Shown piece after piece: positions 1 to 9,200 of a DNA stretch of 57,825 nucleotides. Every line of letters starts with the position of its first letter. The stretch's first letter is position 1. The stretch comes from CAIYRG01 sp036273455. Lineage in GTDB: Bacteria > Pseudomonadota > Alphaproteobacteria > Micropepsales > Micropepsaceae. The stretch spans positions 1 to 57,825 of the forward strand of contig DASUHP010000076.1 of the NCBI GenBank assembly GCA_036273455.1, written 5' to 3'. The position numbers and the translations under genes are program-made. A model generated the notes under the pieces. It made no database searches, was not told the DNA's origin, and saw nothing but the letters and a program-made list of their open reading frames with translations.

Positions 1-305
1 TTGTTCGTGCCGACCGGCCCTGGCGACACAACGGCGGCAGGCACAGTCCTGAAAAGCTCAGCGGCCGTGAGGCTGCCGGTCTGGGTAAAATCCTGCGGCC
101 CGAGATTGGTCACCGGCGTGCCGACTGCGACAGTGCCGCGAATGAGTGAGCCGGTGACGAGAACCTGCTCCGGCACTTCTGCCGGACCCGCCTGCCCGGT
201 TTGCGCCTGGGCCAGTTGCTGGGCGTGCGATCCTGCCGCGCCAAACATGGCCAGCAGCGATGCCGAGCCCAACAGAGATGCAAGTTTGGATGCCGTTGTA
301 TTCAT
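1..305 (-). CDS. TonB-dependent receptor, N-terminal part (cut by window edge)
   Basis: Only the first 101 codons of an outer-membrane receptor are present; the gene runs off the left edge. The ATG at 303-305 opens a signal peptide (MNTTASKLASLLGSASLLAM, then a small-residue run ending in AQQ). A TonB-box/plug start follows, with EQVLVTGSLIRGTVAVG and TNLGPQDFTQTG. The same leader and plug text recur in the receptors at 6205-9483 and 14540-17848, so this is a third paralogue. TBDRs import scarce ligands across the outer membrane using TonB energy; the ligand here is unknown. It points away from the TPR-PRMT gene at 2276. Confidence 0.9.
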   Translation of the reverse strand, partial: MNTTASKLASLLGSASLLAMFGAAGSHAQQLAQAQTGQAGPAEVPEQVLVTGSLIRGTVAVGTPVTNLGPQDFTQTGSLTAAELFRTVPAAVVSPGPVGTN

Positions 306-652
306 GACTCCCCCCGGCGCCCTTCCTGCGAAAGGCGAGAATTTTCACGCAACGCGCGCCATCGCGAGGCGCGGCTGCCGCTCAATTCACGGCTCTGGCT
401 AATCCCCCCCTGGATTCCCACCCGATTGTTCGAATCTGACGATGTAATCAGGCCAAGTCAATGAAATCAGGGAATGGCCGGAATCTGTCCACCTGGACCG
501 GTGTCAGAAATCCGATCAGCACGGCGAAATTTTTCCTGCCATTGACCGCGATCAATTTCCTGAACCCGCCGGCAAGACTAGCCTCGGGTTGCCTATGAGT
601 ATCGGACAAAGCTCACGGGTGTATGTCAAAGACTTGCCGATGGTAGCGTGCG
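306..652. other. Intergenic, upstream of the first TBDR
   Basis: About 350 bases with no convincing gene. It should hold the promoter of the leftward receptor, but I could not pick out a reliable -35/-10 pair or operator. Confidence 0.5.
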
Positions 653-916
653 ATGATGCAGCAGCTCCAATCCCGCCAGCAATTGGACAAACTCGTTCGT
701 GAGACTGAGGCACTGGTCGAGCGAACAAGCGACTACCGGGTTCTGATAAACGAACAACAGTTCATGATCCGCTGCATGCTTGAGTTCTCGCGTCTTCTCG
801 AGGCCGACGCACGGAAATCGCTGGCGCGGGCCGATCAGATACTCGACCACAAGTCATGGCGGGGCCGGCCCCGGACAGAGACGGGCTGTAGAGGCCGGCT
901 TATCGCTTGCGACTAG
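653..916 (+). CDS. Small hypothetical protein, helical
   Basis: A doubtful 87-residue reading frame. The first 65 residues look protein-like: charged, Leu/Gln-rich and helical (QQLDKLVRETEALVERTSD), possibly a short coiled coil. The last 20 residues (RGRPRTETGCRGRL) look like non-coding GC-rich read-through. Two adjacent ATGs (653 and 656) could start it and neither has a strong ribosome-binding site. Its stop overlaps the stop of the convergent peroxiredoxin gene by four bases. I recognise no domain. Confidence 0.4.
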   Translation: MMQQLQSRQQLDKLVRETEALVERTSDYRVLINEQQFMIRCMLEFSRLLEADARKSLARADQILDHKSWRGRPRTETGCRGRLIACD

Positions 917-1443
917 TGATGTTCGGCGTTGAGCTTTTTGACCGCGGCCATCGTGTATTCGACGTGGTGCGTCGGATCGCCCGCCGTATAGCTGTAAACA
1001 ACACGGCCGTCGGGTGCGATCACATATGATACGCGGTCGGCATATTCCGAATCCGCCGCCGCGTTGTACTTCCGCATGATGCTGCCGTCGGTATCGGCGG
1101 CAACGGGGAATTTGCTGCGGCATTCGGTGAGTGAAAAGCGATCCAGCTTTTCGATCGGGTCGTGCGACACGCCGATGACGGTTGCACCGAGTTTGTGGAA
1201 ATCGTCCATGGCATCGGCGAAATTATGGGCTTCAATGGTGCAGCCAGGCGTGAAGGCGGCGGGGTAGAAGTAGAGCACGACCGGGCCTTTTTTCAGCGCG
1301 TCGGCAAGGGCGAATTTGAACTCCTTGCCGCCGATCGAAGCGGTGGCAGAAAAGTCCGGGGCTTTTGCGCCGTTTTGCAACGCGGCATAGGCGGGTGCAG
1401 CCAACAGGGCCGCGGTGCATGTCAGAGCCAGAATTCGCTTCAT
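913..1443 (-). CDS. Secreted peroxiredoxin (AhpC/TSA, BCP-like)
   Basis: A thiol peroxidase predicted to reduce peroxides in the periplasm. Residues 1-20 are a clear signal peptide ending AYA. The thioredoxin-fold core follows, with strand VVLYFYPAAF and the active-site motif FTPGCTIEAHNF, peroxidatic Cys68. In typical BCP/PrxQ proteins the resolving Cys lies five residues later (CTxEAC); here that position is His73. The only other mature Cys is Cys108 (LTECRSKF), so this is either a 1-Cys enzyme or one using Cys108. The length (176 aa) suits the family plus a leader. The start at 1441-1443 is preceded by a GAGGAG-like site. Confidence 0.9.
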   Translation of the reverse strand: MKRILALTCTAALLAAPAYAALQNGAKAPDFSATASIGGKEFKFALADALKKGPVVLYFYPAAFTPGCTIEAHNFADAMDDFHKLGATVIGVSHDPIEKLDRFSLTECRSKFPVAADTDGSIMRKYNAAADSEYADRVSYVIAPDGRVVYSYTAGDPTHHVEYTMAAVKKLNAEHH

Positions 1444-1831
1444 CTCACGCTCCTCCTCAAAAGACGAAATCCGGCCGGATGATGCGCGAAATCCGTTGAT
1501 CTGCCAATACGCATTGCGGATGCGCGCCGGCCGGGCGGCGACCGCAGGAGCGCCAGGTAACCCGAGGAGGGAAAGGTGCCGATATCCGTGTACAGACGGT
1601 CATCACCGGCTTCGGCATGAATTGCGACAGGTTTGACATAGCATGGCCAGGATTTAGGCCGGCGGCAGGCAGTTCCACGCTGTCACCCTGTCTGAAAAAA
1701 ATTTAAGTACGTGCGCATCTTCAGTATGCGCCTGAGTTTTCTGCCGCGTGAACGGCAGATGAATGGAGATGACGCGCCCCATACAGCCTCACCGCGTTAT
1801 CACTCGGCAGGTTTCGATGAAAGGATGTGTC
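1444..1831. other. Divergent intergenic region
   Basis: About 390 bases between the divergent peroxiredoxin and RG-tail protein genes. It must contain both promoters. An upstream in-frame ATG at 1763 exists, but translation from there lacks a signal peptide, so I treat that stretch as leader. No operator or RNA motif was recognised. Confidence 0.45.
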
Positions 1832-2161
1832 ATGAAAAACATGGTCAAAATCGCACTTGGGACATTGATGCTTTGCGGCGTGGCAGTCGCGGCCACCGGG
1901 CCCGCGGCGGCGCAGGTCAGATTTGGTATCGGCGTCGGCCCGGCCTATGTGCCTGCTCCGTCCTGTTACGACGTGTACGGAAATTACGTGTATTCCTACC
2001 CGTACTGCACCGCATATGGTACGCCGGCCTATGTTGCACCCCCGGTCCAGTTCCGTTTTGGCGAGCGCCATGACCGTGACGATCACCACATTGACCGTGA
2101 CCGCGGTGACCGCGGACACGAGATGCGCGGAGGCGACAGGGGCGAGCACCGTGGCCGCTAG
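1832..2161 (+). CDS. Small secreted protein with RG/RGG-rich tail
   Basis: A 109-residue protein starting at the ATG after AAGGATGTGTC. Residues 1-28 are a signal peptide (LCGVAVAATGPAAAQ). The mature part is Tyr/Pro/Gly-rich with a Cys pair (Cys45, Cys59). The last 35 residues are very charged, with Asp/His/Arg runs and five Arg-Gly steps, including MRGGDRG and HRGR at the extreme C-terminus. No domain is recognised. RG/RGG repeats are classic substrates of protein arginine methyltransferases, and a PRMT-like gene begins 115 bases downstream behind a terminator; the link is an inference. Metal binding by the His/Asp tail is an alternative role. Confidence 0.75.
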   Translation: MKNMVKIALGTLMLCGVAVAATGPAAAQVRFGIGVGPAYVPAPSCYDVYGNYVYSYPYCTAYGTPAYVAPPVQFRFGERHDRDDHHIDRDRGDRGHEMRGGDRGEHRGR

Positions 2162-2188
2162 CCGGTAACTTGGTCCCATGAGTGCAAA

Positions 2189-2220
2189 CGCGGCTGCCGG
2201 ACGGCAGCCGCGTTTGTTTT
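2189..2220 (+). terminator. Rho-independent terminator
   Basis: A perfect 11-base stem (CGCGGCTGCCG / CGGCAGCCGCG) with a very short loop, followed by TTTGTTTT. It ends the small RG-tail transcript, so the following TPR-PRMT gene probably needs its own promoter or read-through. Confidence 0.85.
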
Positions 2221-2275
2221 GACCCTGCGCCGCCTTTCAGGCACACACATAGCGAGATATTCCGCATCATGCCGG

Positions 2276-3592
2276 ATGAGCCCCGAACATTTGCGCGCGA
2301 AGCAGTTCTACGAGTCGGGCCGGTTTGATGAAGCCGCCCGGCAGTGCAGCACAATACTCACCCGCGACCCGCAGGACCCCGAAGCCAATCATTTGATCGG
2401 TCTGGTGTTTTACCGGCAGGGGCAAAGCCAGGCGGCACTCCCGTTCCTTCAGCGAGCGGTCGCTACCGGCCGGGGCAGCGCGCGCGCCTTCAGCAATCTC
2501 GGCGCGGTATTGAGCGAGCTCGGCGACCTCGATCAGGCGATCTCGGCATATCATCGGGCGATCGATCTCGATCCGGCAAATCCCTGGCCGTTGAATAATC
2601 TTGGCGTGCTGTATCGCACACGGGGAAGACTCGACGCGGCGATCGAGGCGTTCCGCCGGGCGCTGTTGATCAAGCCTGACCTCGCCGATGCGCAGGTGAA
2701 TCTGCGGCTGGTCTACTCCATGATTGTCCCGCAATGGCATTTCGCAATGCTGAACGATTCGGCGCGCAACGATGCCTATGAGGCGGCGATCCGCCGCGCG
2801 GTGGCGGGAAAACGCGTGCTTGAGATCGGCACCGGCGCCGGATTGCTGGCGATGATGGCTGCCCGGGCCGGCGCCGCCAGTGTCGACAGCTGCGAAGCCG
2901 TGGGCGTGATCGCGCGCGAAGCGGCAGCGATTGTTGCCAAAAATGGTTTTGCCGATCGAATAAAGATCATCCCGAAACACTCAACCGCCATTGTTGCCGG
3001 GCGCGATATTCCGGCGCGCGCCGATGTCCTGATCACCGAAACCTTTTCCAGCAATCTGCTCGACGAGGCGATCCTGCCGTCACTCGAGCATGCCCATAGC
3101 CATCTTTTGACCGGGCAGGCCGTCGTGATTCCGAAAGCAGCAGCTGCGATGGGGTTTTTGATCGGCGGCGAGGCTGTCGGAGGAATGCTTTCCGCCCAGA
3201 GAATAAAGGGATTTGACCTTTCGACGTTCAATGAGTTTGCGCCACCGAGGCTTGTGGTGCCGCTCCACGGAATTCCATTTGAGGCATTATCGGCCGATGC
3301 CGAGCTGTTGCGGTTTGAACTTACACAGGCAGAATTCCGGATGGGAGGACGAGAGGTCGCGCTCCCGGTAACGGGTACCGGTACGTGCTACGGCGTTGCG
3401 CTGTGGATCAGGCTCGATCTCGACGATGACATCCGGTTCTCAAATCGTCCCGGCGAATCGGGCGGCAGCAGCCATTGGCCCAATATCATTTACCGGTTTC
3501 CCAATCCACTCAGCGTGACGACGGGACAGGCATTGCGGGTGTTCGCCCGGCACGACCGGGCAGAAATCAATATTGATCTCCTGACGCCCTGA
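2276..3592 (+). CDS. TPR protein with PRMT7/9-like arginine methyltransferase domain (copy 1)
   Basis: 438 residues from the ATG at 2276 (RMSPEHLRAK); the frame is open to a TTG at 2219 inside the terminator, which I reject. Residues 1-145 are TPR helices (AISAYHRAIDLDPANP and similar). Residues 153-300 match the PRMT fold: WHFAMLNDSARNDAY, SAM motif I VLEIGTGAGLLAMMAARAGA, acidic SCEA, IIPKHST, then the double-E loop ITETFSSNLLDEA with Glu255 and Glu264 exactly nine apart, as in eukaryotic PRMTs. A C-terminal HW (SSHWPNIIYRF) resembles the THW loop. No signal peptide, so cytosolic. TPRs N-terminal to a PRMT recall PRMT9. Arginine methylation is inferred; the substrate is unknown. Convergent with the OGT-like gene, 9 bases apart. 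Confidence 0.85.
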   Translation: MSPEHLRAKQFYESGRFDEAARQCSTILTRDPQDPEANHLIGLVFYRQGQSQAALPFLQRAVATGRGSARAFSNLGAVLSELGDLDQAISAYHRAIDLDPANPWPLNNLGVLYRTRGRLDAAIEAFRRALLIKPDLADAQVNLRLVYSMIVPQWHFAMLNDSARNDAYEAAIRRAVAGKRVLEIGTGAGLLAMMAARAGAASVDSCEAVGVIAREAAAIVAKNGFADRIKIIPKHSTAIVAGRDIPARADVLITETFSSNLLDEAILPSLEHAHSHLLTGQAVVIPKAAAAMGFLIGGEAVGGMLSAQRIKGFDLSTFNEFAPPRLVVPLHGIPFEALSADAELLRFELTQAEFRMGGREVALPVTGTGTCYGVALWIRLDLDDDIRFSNRPGESGGSSHWPNIIYRFPNPLSVTTGQALRVFARHDRAEINIDLLTP

Positions 3593-3601
3593 TCACCCGA
3601 C

Positions 3602-5773
3602 TCACAGATCGGCGGGAGGTTCGCCGCGGCGATGGCGCTGCCACATTTCGACATAGGCGCGTTCGAGATTGCGGGCCGCGCGTTCGGTGTCGAAGAGCGG
3701 TGCGGTTGTACGGTTGCGCGCAAGTTCTTGCCAAATTTCGTCAAGCAGTTTGCGATCACGAAACAAACGCAATGCGAGTGCTTCAAATTCTGCCGGCGAT
3801 CGCGTGATCATTTGCGGAAGTCCAATGGCCGTCAGGAGGCTGGCCGCAACCCGGCCGGCGAAACTGTTTCCGATCAGCGTCAGCACCGGGACCCCGGCCC
3901 AAAGCGCGTCGCTTGCTGTGGTGTGGGCACCATATGGCAGCGTGTCGAGCACGAGATCGGCGAGCCGCAGCCGCGCAAGGTGCTGGTCCAGGGGTGCGGG
4001 CCTGGCAAAAATCAGCCGGTCCGGCGCGATGCCATGCCCTTGCGCCTGCGTCCGTAGATTTGCCACCGCGTTTGCATTGTTCTCCATCAGCCATAACACG
4101 CTGTTTTCCGCGACCGCGAGGATGCGCATCCACATCGTGAATGTATCGGGGAGGATTTTCTGGTTGCCATTGAAGCAGCAGAAGACAAATGCATTTTCTG
4201 GCAAGCCCGCAGTCGCACGGCTGACGGGTTCCGGCGCTATGACGCGTGCGCGATCATTCGCCTGATAACAATCCGGCAAATAGACGATGTTTTCCGAATA
4301 GAACGGGCGATGTCCGGGTGGAATGAGAATGCGGTCGGCGATCAGATAATCAAAATAAGGCGCGCCCATGGTGCCGGGATAACCGAGGTAATTGACCTGC
4401 ACCGGAGCTGGACGGCTGGCAAAAATTCCGGGACGCGCCCTGCCCGTGTGGCCTTTGAGATCGATGGCGATGTCGAATTCCATTTCGCGCATCCGCCGGG
4501 CGATCGCGGAATCCGGCCGGTCAGGGACATCCACGAAACGGTCGACTGCTGCCTCCAGCCGGCGCCGCATGTTGCTGTGATCATTCGACCCGTAAGAGAT
4601 CGCGGTAATCTCAAAGCGACTGCGGTCGTGGTGCTCCAGGACGCCCACGATGAGATATGGAACGGCATGCTCGAAAAAATCGCCCGAGACATAGGCAATG
4701 CGGATTTTGTCGTGCCGGTATTTTTCTCCACGATATAGTGGAGCGGCAGCGGGAGGATGTGCCTCGGCAGTCTGCAATCTGGCGCAAGCCAATTGGCCGG
4801 CGGGTGAATCCGAAATCAGCAGATGGGCGAATGGATGGATGACGCGGAAGCCACGCTGCAGGCCTTCTGCTATTGCGCGCCGCTGTTGATCGAGATCGCG
4901 CCAGTCGCACAATTGCAGCCGCGCATTCAGCAACAGCCCGCGCGCCAGCGGATATTCCGGATTAAGACGCAGCAATGCTTCGAGATCCGTCGCCGCATCG
5001 ACGAAGTGTTTTGCAGCAGTCAGCATCACGGCGCGATTGAACAGCGAAAGCGTATCCGACGGGCTGATACGCAGCGCCTCGGAGAAGCTGTCGATTGCCG
5101 GCTGCTGATGGTTGAGCGAGGCCAGCGCGATACCGCGGCCCTGCCACGCCGCCGGATGGTCGCGCCAGAGAGAAATCACGCGGTCGAAATCTGCGAGCGC
5201 GTCCGTGTGTTGTTGCTGCGCACTCAGCAGAAAACCGCGATCCAGCAAGGACTGAAGATGCTGCGGTGCAATTTCCAGGGCGCGCCGCCAGCACGCCGCT
5301 GCCTCGCCGGTTTGGCCGAGCAGCAGGAAGCAGCGCCCGAGCATGTGCCAGGAATCCGGATTGCGTGGATCGAGGCCCAATGCGGATTTCAGGTCCTCCA
5401 TCGCGCCATTTGCGCTTTGCGCCCCCTGAAATGCCCGCGCGGCGCCGCGCGATTCGAGCAGCTTTGCCGAGTTCGGCTGCAACGCGAGCGCTCCGGTAAA
5501 ATCCGCTTCCGCGGCCGCGTATTGGCCCGTGGACATCCGGACCACTCCACGATTGTACCAGGCCGTCGCAGACTCCGGGTGGTTTTCCACTGCGCGATCA
5601 AGAAGCTCGCCCGCCTCTGAGTGGCGAGCCAGTGATTGAAGCGCAGCGGCTCGGCCATAGAGCGCCGGCAGCGATTCGGGGTGGGCTCGCATAGCCGTTC
5701 CGAAGACCTGCTCGGCTTCGGCGCTGCACCCCGATTGCAGAAAGACCGAACCGAGAAGAATATTTAATTCCAA
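3602..5773 (-). CDS. TPR protein with GT41 (O-GlcNAc transferase/SPINDLY-like) domain (copy 1)
   Basis: Predicted cytosolic nucleotide-sugar:protein O-glycosyltransferase. From the TTG at 5771-5773 it has 723 residues: TPRs at about 1-290, then the GT41 catalytic region, with IAYVSGDFFEH (His369 at the place of the OGT catalytic His), DIAIDLKGHTGRARPG, VNYLGYPGTMGAPYFDYLIA, FCCFNGNQKI (Lys539, UDP-contacting position) and TLPYGAHTTASDALWAG. That TTG has no ribosome-binding site, and good TPR sequence continues upstream to 5878 (see the next entry), so the true N-terminus is probably about 35 residues longer. Donor sugar (GlcNAc, fucose or other) cannot be told. It is 28-40% shorter in TPRs than human OGT. 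Confidence 0.9.
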   Translation of the reverse strand: MELNILLGSVFLQSGCSAEAEQVFGTAMRAHPESLPALYGRAAALQSLARHSEAGELLDRAVENHPESATAWYNRGVVRMSTGQYAAAEADFTGALALQPNSAKLLESRGAARAFQGAQSANGAMEDLKSALGLDPRNPDSWHMLGRCFLLLGQTGEAAACWRRALEIAPQHLQSLLDRGFLLSAQQQHTDALADFDRVISLWRDHPAAWQGRGIALASLNHQQPAIDSFSEALRISPSDTLSLFNRAVMLTAAKHFVDAATDLEALLRLNPEYPLARGLLLNARLQLCDWRDLDQQRRAIAEGLQRGFRVIHPFAHLLISDSPAGQLACARLQTAEAHPPAAAPLYRGEKYRHDKIRIAYVSGDFFEHAVPYLIVGVLEHHDRSRFEITAISYGSNDHSNMRRRLEAAVDRFVDVPDRPDSAIARRMREMEFDIAIDLKGHTGRARPGIFASRPAPVQVNYLGYPGTMGAPYFDYLIADRILIPPGHRPFYSENIVYLPDCYQANDRARVIAPEPVSRATAGLPENAFVFCCFNGNQKILPDTFTMWMRILAVAENSVLWLMENNANAVANLRTQAQGHGIAPDRLIFARPAPLDQHLARLRLADLVLDTLPYGAHTTASDALWAGVPVLTLIGNSFAGRVAASLLTAIGLPQMITRSPAEFEALALRLFRDRKLLDEIWQELARNRTTAPLFDTERAARNLERAYVEMWQRHRRGEPPADL

Positions 5774-5878
5774 ATGGTTGGGGTCATCGCTCAGGGCGCG
5801 GCGACAGATTTGTTCGGCTTCGGAGACCCGGCCGTCACGAAGCAGCGCCTTTGCGCGGTTGATAATTGCGTCAGACAG
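5774..5878 (-). other. Likely N-terminal extension of the OGT-like gene, starting at CTG
   Basis: In frame with the OGT-like gene, these 35 codons read as a TPR helix pair (AIINRAKALLRDGRVSEAEQ, then ICRRALSDDPNH). An in-frame TGA at 5897-5899 bounds the frame, and no ATG, GTG or TTG lies between it and 5773. A CTG at 5876-5878 sits eight bases after GGGGAGA. A non-canonical CTG start is the simplest reading; a base-call error is the alternative. Confidence 0.6.
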
Positions 5879-6204
5879 TACCGATTCTCCCCAGTTTCAC
5901 TTCTGCGCAGTAAAAGCTGCACAATATCAATGGGATATTAGCGGATTACAGTGTGTTGCTGCGGACACACAGGATTGCCGAATGGCTTTTCATAAGTGAA
6001 TTCTAACAATTCATTATTGACTCTGCTGTCGGATTCACGAAACCTTACGCTTACCTTACATTGAGGTTGAGTAGGGGCCCGCGGGGCATATCTTCGCTTG
6101 GGGGTCTTGAGTCAGATTTGAGGTGACACGCGGCGCCTGCCGGGCGTTCGCATCTGAATCGACCGAGCCGTCGGTCATGCCGCGGCTCATTGGGGGAGGC
6201 GTTG
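5879..6204. other. Divergent intergenic region between OGT-like and TBDR genes
   Basis: About 325 bases, AT-richer than the flanks around 5930-6060. It should hold the promoters for the leftward OGT-like gene and the rightward TBDR unit. No confident promoter or operator was identified. Confidence 0.45.
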
Positions 6205-9200
6205 ATGAATCCGAAGACATCGAGACTTGCTTCACTGCTGGGGTCGGCTTCATTGCTGGCCATGGGGGGCGCGGGCGGTGCAGACGCGCAGCAAGTAGCG
6301 CAGGCCCAGATGGCACAGGCGGCGCCGATGGAAGTGCCGGAACAGGTGCTGGTTACCGGTTCGCTGATTCGCGGCACGGTGGCGGTCGGCGTTCCCGTCA
6401 CCAATCTCGGCCCGCAGGATTTCACCCAGAGCGGCGCGATTTCGACCGGCGACCTGTTCCGTACCGTTCCGGCGGCAAACGTGATTCCCGGACCGGTTGC
6501 GGTCCAATCGGGCGCCAATATCGAACGCGCCACGCGCGTCAATATCCGCCAATTGGATACCGGCGACGCACCCCGCACACTGTTGCTGGTCGATGGTCAT
6601 CGCTTCCCGGGACAGGGCAACGGCATTTGCGAAATCGATCCGTCGATCGTGCCGCAGCTTGCGCTGGACCGGCTCGATGTTCTGCTCGACGGCGCGTCGG
6701 CGACCTATGGCACGAACGCCATGGCCGGCGTGATCAACGAAGTTCTGAAGCGCGGCTACGACGGCGCGGTGACGAAACTCCAGTTCACGGGAAAGCCCTC
6801 CGGCGGCAATACGGCCCTGGCCTCGCAATTATACGGGCGCACATGGGACAGCGGCGATATTACGCTGACCTATGAATGGTCGGAAAACACGCCGATCAAG
6901 GGCAACCCATCGTTCAATTCGAAATTCTCGGTGGATTACAGCCCCTGGGGACTGGACAACCGCACCCCGATCGCGTCGGCGGTGCCCGGAATCATTAGCC
7001 CTGGAAAACCGGCTGCGACGCTCGGCTCGATTTGCTCCAACTGCTATTCGATTCCGGCAGGCACCGGGGCCAATTGGACGGCGGGCGCGAGTGGCATCGG
7101 GCCCACGCTGCCGGGCCAGGCCGCGACATTGAATTGGGCCGCCTTCCAGACTGCCGCGAACAACAATGTCAGCAATCAACGCAATCCCTATGACTTCGGC
7201 TGGTACGACGCCGCGCAGCAAAAGAATTCATTTGCCGGCACCTTCGATCAGAGATTGTTCCCCTGGCTGACGCTGTTCGCGGATGGTCTGTGGACGAACC
7301 GGCGGGCTGAATATGCCAATCCGCCCAATCTCAGTCCCGACACGACGAGCCTGCTGAATGTCACCGTTCCGACCAACAATCCGTACTACCCGACCGGGGC
7401 CCCGAGCGGCCTGCACGTGCTTACCGACATTGCATACGCGCAGGGCAACGTAACGGACGCTTACGAAGTCGCCACGATGTGGAATTACGGAGCAAATATC
7501 GAGTTGCCGTTTGACTGGGAAGGCAAACTCTATGTCTCCGAGCAATATGACAGCAGCTTCAACAATGTGCTGGGGACGCCGAATGTCAATGCGGTCTCGG
7601 CGGCTCTGGGGTGGACGCTGACCACACCGGGCAATGTGCTCGGGATTCCCATTGCCAAAAGTGGCAGCACGACCTGGACCAAACCCGATACGATTCCCTA
7701 TCTGAACCTGTTCTGTGACCCGCGCGCCTTCAGGTGCAACTCGCCGGACACGCTGAATTACATTTCCGGCGTCCACATGATCAACGAGAAGTACTGGGTC
7801 AATGAGAAAGGCGGTCAGGTTGACGGACCGCTGTTCGATCTTCCGGCCGGCCAGGTGAAAGTCGCGGTCGGCGGTATATACACCACCGATATCCTGAACG
7901 TGGGCGAACTTGACAATACCGGCGCGCCGACACTGCAGGCGCCATTCCTCACCGATGCGCTGCACCGCGCGGACTGGGCCGGATTTGCACAGTTGAACAT
8001 TCCTGTGGTCAGCAATGAGATGAACATTCCGCTGATCAGAAAACTCGAGATCGAGGGTTCGTGGCGTCACGACCAGTACAGCGATGTTGGCGGTATCAGC
8101 GTTCCGAAAATCGCGTTCAACTGGCTGGTCGAAGAAAATATCGGCCTGACGATCCGCGGGTCATGGGGTACGTCATTCCGTGCACCGGGATATGGCGAAC
8201 TTTCGGCGCTGCTCAATAATGCCATTGCGGCGCAGAATCCGATCGATACTTCGCTGAACCCGAATTCCAACATTACCGTCAATTGCAATGCGCCTGCGGG
8301 TTCGGGCGCTTTCAAACTGGCGCATCCTTCGGTTGGCGCCGGCTGGAACGGTGCGACGGATAACGCCGGTACTGCCGGTACTGCTTGTGGCGCTAATGCG
8401 CGTCCGGTGGGTTTGTCGTTCCTCGGCGCCGGCACAGTGCCGATCCAGGCCGGTCTGCGGCAATTTGTGAATACCGATCAGAACAAGCTGGGGCCGGAAC
8501 GAGGCAACAATTTCAGCTTCGGTGGCGAAATCGCGCCGACCTTTGCCTTGCTCCGCGGCCTCGACATCCAGGCGACGTGGTACAGCATCAAAATCAATGG
8601 CACCCTGCAAAGCTTTGGCAATCCAACTTCAAACTCGTTCAACAGTTCGCAACTTGGATTTGCCTATATCGTGCCGACGGACCTCGCGGCCGCGGGAGTT
8701 GATGTTGCCAATTGCAGCAACAACAACAATCCGACCGCCTGTCCCGAATTCGAAACCATGGTGCGCAACATCCTGGCCAATCCGCGGAACTCGGTCGATC
8801 CGTCGATCCTGACCACCGTGACCTGGCTCAATGACGGTGGCACGATGAATGCCGGCTTCCGCCATATGGACGGCATCGACTGGAATTGGAGTTACGATTA
8901 CGACGCCGGCGATCTCGGTGCATTCAATATCGGCCAGGAAGGAACCTATTACCTCCACGACTGGACGCAGGCCGTAGGCGGCGCCGCGATTCTGGACCAA
9001 TTCCACACCACTCTTGGATCCCTGAACGGGCTTGACCAGGTTGGCGTCGAGACTCTGCCCCGGATGCACTACCGCGCTCGTGTCGGATGGAGCAATGGGC
9101 CATTAAGCGCCGCTCTGTTCACGAACTATCAATCGCACTTCTACAACACGCAGGGTGCGCCGCCCAACGTGAATTTCGCGTGCGCGACAGCCGGCGGCAC

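Noticed and set aside
4823..5620. 265-codon open frame antisense to the OGT-like gene
   Set aside because: Low-complexity Arg/Gln/Ala text and no start signal.
7228..8070. 280-codon antisense open frame over TBDR copy 2
   Set aside because: No recognisable features; shadow of the receptor gene.
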